From Haemophilus sp. (lineage in GTDB: Bacteria > Pseudomonadota > Gammaproteobacteria > Enterobacterales > Pasteurellaceae): a DNA stretch of 64,000 nt. The position numbers and the translations under genes were made by a program. The notes under the pieces are model-generated. The model saw only the letters and a list, made by a program, of their open reading frames with translations, was not told the origin of the DNA and did no database searches. The stretch is from positions 186,001-250,000 of the forward strand of contig JAHZCD010000001.1 in the NCBI GenBank assembly GCA_019423025.1, in the 5' to 3' direction. Positions 60,757 through 64,000 of the stretch are shown piece by piece; position 1 is the first letter of the stretch; every line of letters begins with the position of its first letter.

Positions 60757-61380
60757 ATGAAATTATTAAAATCTCTTCTAGCACCTGTATTTGCAAGTGT
60801 GATCTTATCTGCTTGTACTCTTGATGCAGAGCGCCCAACCGATGTTCAACATATCGATAAAAACGATATTACGTGGCAACAACACCTCAAAAAAATCAAA
60901 CAAATTCAATCTTATAGCACCAAAGGACAAATTGGTTACATCAGTCCACAAGAGCGTTTTTCGAGTCGCTTTGAATGGCAATATCAAAACCCGAAAGCCT
61001 ATAAGTTAAAACTTTATTCTCTGATTAGCAAAACAACGCTAACTATGGAAATGCATCCAAACGGTATGACGATTTCAGATAATAAAGGCAACCAACAATC
61101 TGATAAAAATGCCAAATTATTGTTACGCGAAATCATCGGAATGGATGTGCCATTAGAGCATCTATCTTATTGGCTAAAAGGTCAGCCAGCTGATAATGCC
61201 GATTACCAAGTTGGAACGAATCACCTTTTATCCGAATTTAGCTACCCGCTTGATGGTTCGATGTGGACAGCCGATTACTTAAGTTATCATGCAGATAATT
61301 CGATGCCTGAAAATATTCTATTAAAGAATAAAAGTACATCGCAAACCCTAAAAATTCGTGTGGATGAATGGGCGTTCTAA
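60757..61380 (+). CDS. lolB: Outer-membrane lipoprotein receptor LolB
   Basis: A 207-residue outer-membrane lipoprotein that takes lipoproteins from LolA and inserts them. Lipobox LSAC is seen in LLAPVFASVILSACTLDAE; the fold resembles LolA, with IQSYSTKGQIGYISPQERFSSRFEWQYQNP. The stop overlaps the ispE ATG, the same lolB-ispE-prs order as in enterics and H. influenzae. Start at 60757; an earlier ATG at 60730 is possible, with no ribosome site. Confidence 0.94.
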   Translation: MKLLKSLLAPVFASVILSACTLDAERPTDVQHIDKNDITWQQHLKKIKQIQSYSTKGQIGYISPQERFSSRFEWQYQNPKAYKLKLYSLISKTTLTMEMHPNGMTISDNKGNQQSDKNAKLLLREIIGMDVPLEHLSYWLKGQPADNADYQVGTNHLLSEFSYPLDGSMWTADYLSYHADNSMPENILLKNKSTSQTLKIRVDEWAF

Positions 61381-62303
61381 TGAAAACACATCACTTTTCA
61401 ACCGCACTTTCAACTTCTCTTGGAAAGCCTAACCGCTTTCCAAGCCCCGCAAAACTCAATTTATTTCTCTATATAAACGGTAAACTGCCAAACGGCTACC
61501 ACGAATTACAAACGCTTTTCCAATTTCTTGATTTTGGCGATTGGCTCACCATTGATATTTGCCAAGATAAACAAATCCACATCACACCAGAAATTCCTGG
61601 CTTACCTCTAGAACAAAATTTAATCTATCGTGCAGCGACATTACTACAAGAAAAAACAGCCTGTACGCTCGGTGCATCCATTCATTTAGATAAAATTCTG
61701 CCAATGGGCGGTGGTATTGGTGGCGGTTCATCCAATGCAGCAACGACTCTCCTTGCTTTAAACTATTTATGGCAAACCCATTTATCCATTGATGAACTTG
61801 CTAAGCTTGGATTAAAACTCGGGGCTGATGTGCCTATCTTTGTTCATGGCCAAGCCGCTTTTGCAGAAGGTGTAGGTGAAAAAATTCAATACTGCGAACC
61901 ACAAGAAAAATATTATGTGGTACTAAAACCTGAAACTGCAATTTCTACTGCAGTGGTCTTTAGTGATCCCGATTTGCCTCGCAATACAGAAAAAAGATCC
62001 CTTGCCGAACTTTTGAATCAACCGTTTGCAAACGATTGCGAAAAAGTCGTGCGAACTCAATATCCTGAAGTTGAAAAAGCCCTACTATGGTTGCTACAAT
62101 ATGCACCAGCCAGATTAACCGGAACCGGGGCTTGCGTTTTTGCTGAATTTGATGATGAAAAATCAGCACAAGCTGTTTTCCAACAAAAACCGAAGGAATT
62201 TTTCGGCTTTGTTGCTAAAGGATTAAACGTTTCACCATTACATGTGATGTTGAAACAACTCTCGACCAACCAATCTATCTACACTCAACCTGAGGTTATA
62301 TAA
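61380..62303 (+). CDS. ispE: 4-diphosphocytidyl-2-C-methyl-D-erythritol kinase
   Basis: A 307-residue GHMP kinase of the non-mevalonate isoprenoid pathway. Motif 1 is FPSPAKLNLFLYI, the glycine-rich ATP loop is PMGGGIGGGSSNAATTLLAL and motif 3 is ARLTGTGACVFAEF. The ATG at 61380 shares a base with the lolB stop. The first 20 residues, partly encoded by an uptake signal (STALSTS), precede the usual family start. prs follows after 1 base. Confidence 0.94.
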   Translation: MKTHHFSTALSTSLGKPNRFPSPAKLNLFLYINGKLPNGYHELQTLFQFLDFGDWLTIDICQDKQIHITPEIPGLPLEQNLIYRAATLLQEKTACTLGASIHLDKILPMGGGIGGGSSNAATTLLALNYLWQTHLSIDELAKLGLKLGADVPIFVHGQAAFAEGVGEKIQYCEPQEKYYVVLKPETAISTAVVFSDPDLPRNTEKRSLAELLNQPFANDCEKVVRTQYPEVEKALLWLLQYAPARLTGTGACVFAEFDDEKSAQAVFQQKPKEFFGFVAKGLNVSPLHVMLKQLSTNQSIYTQPEVI

Positions 62304-62304
62304 A

Positions 62305-63252
62305 ATGCCAGACATTAAACTCTTTGCTGGAAATGCTACGCCTGAGCTAGCGAAAAAGATTTCTGAACGTCTTTACATTTCATTAGGCGATGCCACTGTT
62401 GGACGCTTTAGCGATGGTGAAATCCAAGTGCAAATTAATGAAAATGTGCGTGGTGCAGACGTGTTTATTATTCAATCTACTTGTGCACCAACGAATGACA
62501 ACCTGATGGAATTGATTGTAATGGTTGATGCTTTACGTCGTGCATCTGCCGGTCGTATTACTGCCGTTGTTCCTTATTTTGGTTATGCTCGTCAAGATCG
62601 TCGTGTGCGTTCTGCTCGTGTTCCAATCACGGCAAAAGTGGTGGCAGATTTACTTTCAACTGTCGGAATTGACCGCTTATTAACTTGTGACTTACATGCA
62701 GAGCAAATCCAAGGTTTCTTTGATGTACCTGTTGATAACGTATTCGGTTCACCAGTTTTACTTGATGACATCTTGAAGAAAACGGATCTTGTCAATCCTA
62801 TCGTTGTTTCTCCGGATATCGGTGGTGTTGTTCGTGCTCGTGCAGTAGCAAAATTATTAAATGATACAGAGATGGCGATTATCGACAAACGTCGTCCACG
62901 TGCAAACGTATCACAAGTTATGCATATTATCGGGGATGTTGCAGATCGTGATTGTATCCTTGTGGATGATATGATTGATACAGGTGGTACATTATGTAAA
63001 GCGGCTGAAGCATTAAAAGAACGCGGTGCAAAACGCGTATTTGCTTACGCAACTCACGCCGTTTTCTCTGGTGCAGCAGCACAACACTTAGCGAGCGATG
63101 CCATTGATGAAATCGTGGTAACGGATACTGTTCCACTTTCACCTGAAATGAAAGCACTTGGTAAAGTACGCGTGCTGACTCTTTCAACTATGCTTGCTGA
63201 AGCAATTCGTCGTATCAGCAATGAAGAATCTATTTCAGCAATGTTTGAATAA
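62305..63252 (+). CDS. prs: Ribose-phosphate pyrophosphokinase
   Basis: A 315-residue enzyme making PRPP for nucleotides, histidine and tryptophan. Landmarks are IKLFAGNATPELAKKI, FSDGEIQVQINENVRG, the ATP/metal region ELIVMVDALRRASAGRITAVVPYFGYARQDR (central part), LLTCDLHAEQIQGFF and the PRPP loop CILVDDMIDTGGTLCKA. Last gene of the lolB-ispE-prs unit, with its own terminator. Confidence 0.97.
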   Translation: MPDIKLFAGNATPELAKKISERLYISLGDATVGRFSDGEIQVQINENVRGADVFIIQSTCAPTNDNLMELIVMVDALRRASAGRITAVVPYFGYARQDRRVRSARVPITAKVVADLLSTVGIDRLLTCDLHAEQIQGFFDVPVDNVFGSPVLLDDILKKTDLVNPIVVSPDIGGVVRARAVAKLLNDTEMAIIDKRRPRANVSQVMHIIGDVADRDCILVDDMIDTGGTLCKAAEALKERGAKRVFAYATHAVFSGAAAQHLASDAIDEIVVTDTVPLSPEMKALGKVRVLTLSTMLAEAIRRISNEESISAMFE

Positions 63253-63276
63253 TTCTTTCGCTTAGCATTCATTTTT

Positions 63277-63320
63277 AAAGTGCGGTCAGAAAATCCAGTG
63301 TTTTTTGACCGCACTTTTTT
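63277..63320 (+). terminator. Uptake-signal-pair terminator of prs
   Basis: AAAGTGCGGTCA and TGACCGCACTTT enclose a loop with extra AAAA/TTTT pairing, followed by TTTT. Confidence 0.88.
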
Positions 63321-63345
63321 ATGCTGAGACTAAAAATAAGGCAAA

Positions 63346-63440
63346 AAAAAGTGCCCCACTGGGGCACTACTCGGAAAGCAAAATAGATGTCGGCTATTTA
63401 AAAATAGCACTTGTTTTTAGTGATTTAAGAATACGGCAAA
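63346..63440 (-). ncRNA. Candidate CRP-dependent small RNA (undescribed)
   Basis: On the minus strand: CRP-like site (63471-63492), TATAAA (63445-63450), then about 90 bases with possible short stems such as GCTATTT/AAATAGC, and a terminator AGTGCCCCAGTGGGGCACT followed by eight T (63342-63349). The unit lies wholly behind the mdh terminator, so it is not read-through of mdh. No open frame is obvious. Its plan is like Spot 42 or CyaR, but I see no clear sequence identity to either. Ends are estimates. Confidence 0.45.
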
Positions 63441-63470
63441 GTCATTTATATTGCAAATAGCAATGTTCAA

Positions 63471-63492
63471 ATTTGTGAGCTAAATCACGCTT
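63471..63492. promoter_or_regulatory. CRP-like operator of the candidate small RNA
   Basis: TGTGA-N6-TCACG, against the consensus TGTGA-N6-TCACA, with AT-rich flanks. Its centre is about 41 bases before the predicted minus-strand start near 63440. Confidence 0.55.
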
Positions 63493-63528
63493 TTTCTTCA
63501 CTTTTTTATGTTTAATCGTTTTCGTATA

Positions 63529-63556
63529 AAAAAAGAGGAGCATACAGCTCCTCTTC
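63529..63556 (-). terminator. Intrinsic terminator of mdh
   Basis: AAGAGGAGC (63533-63541) and GCTCCTCTT (63547-63555) pair; the minus strand continues TTTTTTTATACG. Confidence 0.88.
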
Positions 63557-63574
63557 TCTAGAAATAGAATTAAA

Positions 63575-64000
63575 TTAACCGTTAATAAATTTTTCGCCTA
63601 ATTCAATATCTGCACGCAATGTTGGTAACATTGCTTCTAAAGCGTCTTGTTCAAATTTGCTTAAGGTACCGATTGGTAAAATTTCTTCTACACCTTCTTT
63701 ACCTAAACGTACTGGTTGAGCGAAGAAACGTGCGTATTTACCATCACCTTCTACATAAGTACATTCAACCACAGTTTCGCCACTTAAGCCTTTCACTAAT
63801 GAACGCGCAAAACGTGCTGCAGCTTGAGCCATAGAAAGTGTCGCAGAACCGCCACCTGCTTTTGCTTCAACCACTTCAGTACCTGCATTTTGGATACGTT
63901 TTGTTAATGGTGCAATTTCCTCTTCTTTCCACTCAGCATATTGAACTTGTGAAAGTAATGGAAGAATCGTCACACCTGAGTGACCGCCAATTACCGGTAC
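63575..64000 (-). CDS. mdh: Malate dehydrogenase, C-terminal part (cut by window edge)
   Basis: The last 141 codons of an NAD-dependent malate dehydrogenase of the tricarboxylic acid cycle; the start is outside the window. At the edge the frame reads VPVIGGHSGVTILPLLSQV, with the catalytic His, followed by AGTEVVEAKAGGGSATLSMAQAAARF and the family C-terminus EQDALEAMLPTLRADIELG. The frame remains open to base 64000. It ends in its own terminator. Confidence 0.95.
   Translation of the reverse strand, partial: VPVIGGHSGVTILPLLSQVQYAEWKEEEIAPLTKRIQNAGTEVVEAKAGGGSATLSMAQAAARFARSLVKGLSGETVVECTYVEGDGKYARFFAQPVRLGKEGVEEILPIGTLSKFEQDALEAMLPTLRADIELGEKFING

Larger units (their letters stand above)
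63253..63574. other. Non-coding region between prs and mdh
   Basis: 322 bases holding the prs terminator (63277-63320), a second hairpin with a minus-strand T-run (63348-63370), an A/T-rich segment with a -10-like TATAAA, a CRP-like site (63471-63492) and the mdh terminator (63529-63556). No protein-coding frame of note. The middle part may encode a small RNA. Confidence 0.7.

Noticed and set aside
1..64000. CRISPR array, prophage or further tRNA genes
   Set aside because: No regularly spaced repeats, phage genes or tRNA-like clover-leaf genes were found apart from the tRNA-like part of ssrA.

Overview
The window is a stretch of a Pasteurellaceae chromosome, almost certainly a Haemophilus species. 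The 9-base Haemophilus uptake signal (AAGTGCGGT and its complement) occurs throughout, often as inverted pairs that double as terminators. The codon use is AT-rich, the tmRNA tag reads ANDEQYALAA, and several gene blocks have the order known from H. influenzae Rd: pepT/potABCD, lolCDE to prfA, and the run from the DUF47 gene and pit to prs. H. parainfluenzae or a close oral relative is my best guess. This is inference, helped by the Neisseria-like DNA described below, since oral Neisseria share that niche.

Layout. 1-8700: metX (cut by the window edge, with MetJ boxes), sanA, lysC, purA, a DUF484 gene, yedE, ilvIH. 8700-14500: fabB, mnmC, a Sel1-repeat protein, a YwiC-like membrane protein, ridA-like, zapG. 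14500-23000: a minus-strand block with lolE-lolD-lolC and a 2-hydroxyacid dehydrogenase, then kdsA, sirB1, prmC, prfA and epmC. 23000-28900: an accessory region with two AraC-type regulators, a nonsense-mutated and truncated ohr, a block of Neisseria-like remnants (nnrS start, ABC ATPase without Walker A, DNA uptake sequence hairpin) holding an AT-rich cadD-type transporter, then an MBL-fold hydrolase, a GlxA-type regulator and mdaB. 29000-33300: ssrA, a small exported protein, dinB, rnpB, kdsD-kdsC. 33300-43000: letA-letB, proQ, prc, and an ldtD-like/mepK/gloC group. 43000-48700: pepT diverging from potABC-potD. 48700-56600: rarA, lolA, ftsK, lrp, radA and a CYTH triphosphatase. 56700-64000: DUF47/pit, an SH3 protein, cca, lolB, ispE, prs, a possible CRP-dependent small RNA, and the end of mdh.

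Functional threads. All five Lol lipoprotein-sorting proteins lie in this window at three loci (lolCDE, lolA, lolB). Kdo synthesis is represented by kdsA and kdsD-kdsC. LetAB is a second envelope lipid-transport system, and Prc, the LdtD-like enzyme and MepK work on the cell wall. ilvIH is a classic Lrp target in enterics, and lrp is also here.

The most unusual parts are (a) the mosaic Neisseria-derived block at about 24250-26075, where Haemophilus and Neisseria uptake signals sit side by side at both ends, and (b) a candidate CRP-activated small RNA between the mdh and prs terminators at about 63346-63440. All calls come from reading the sequence. No database search or computation was run.
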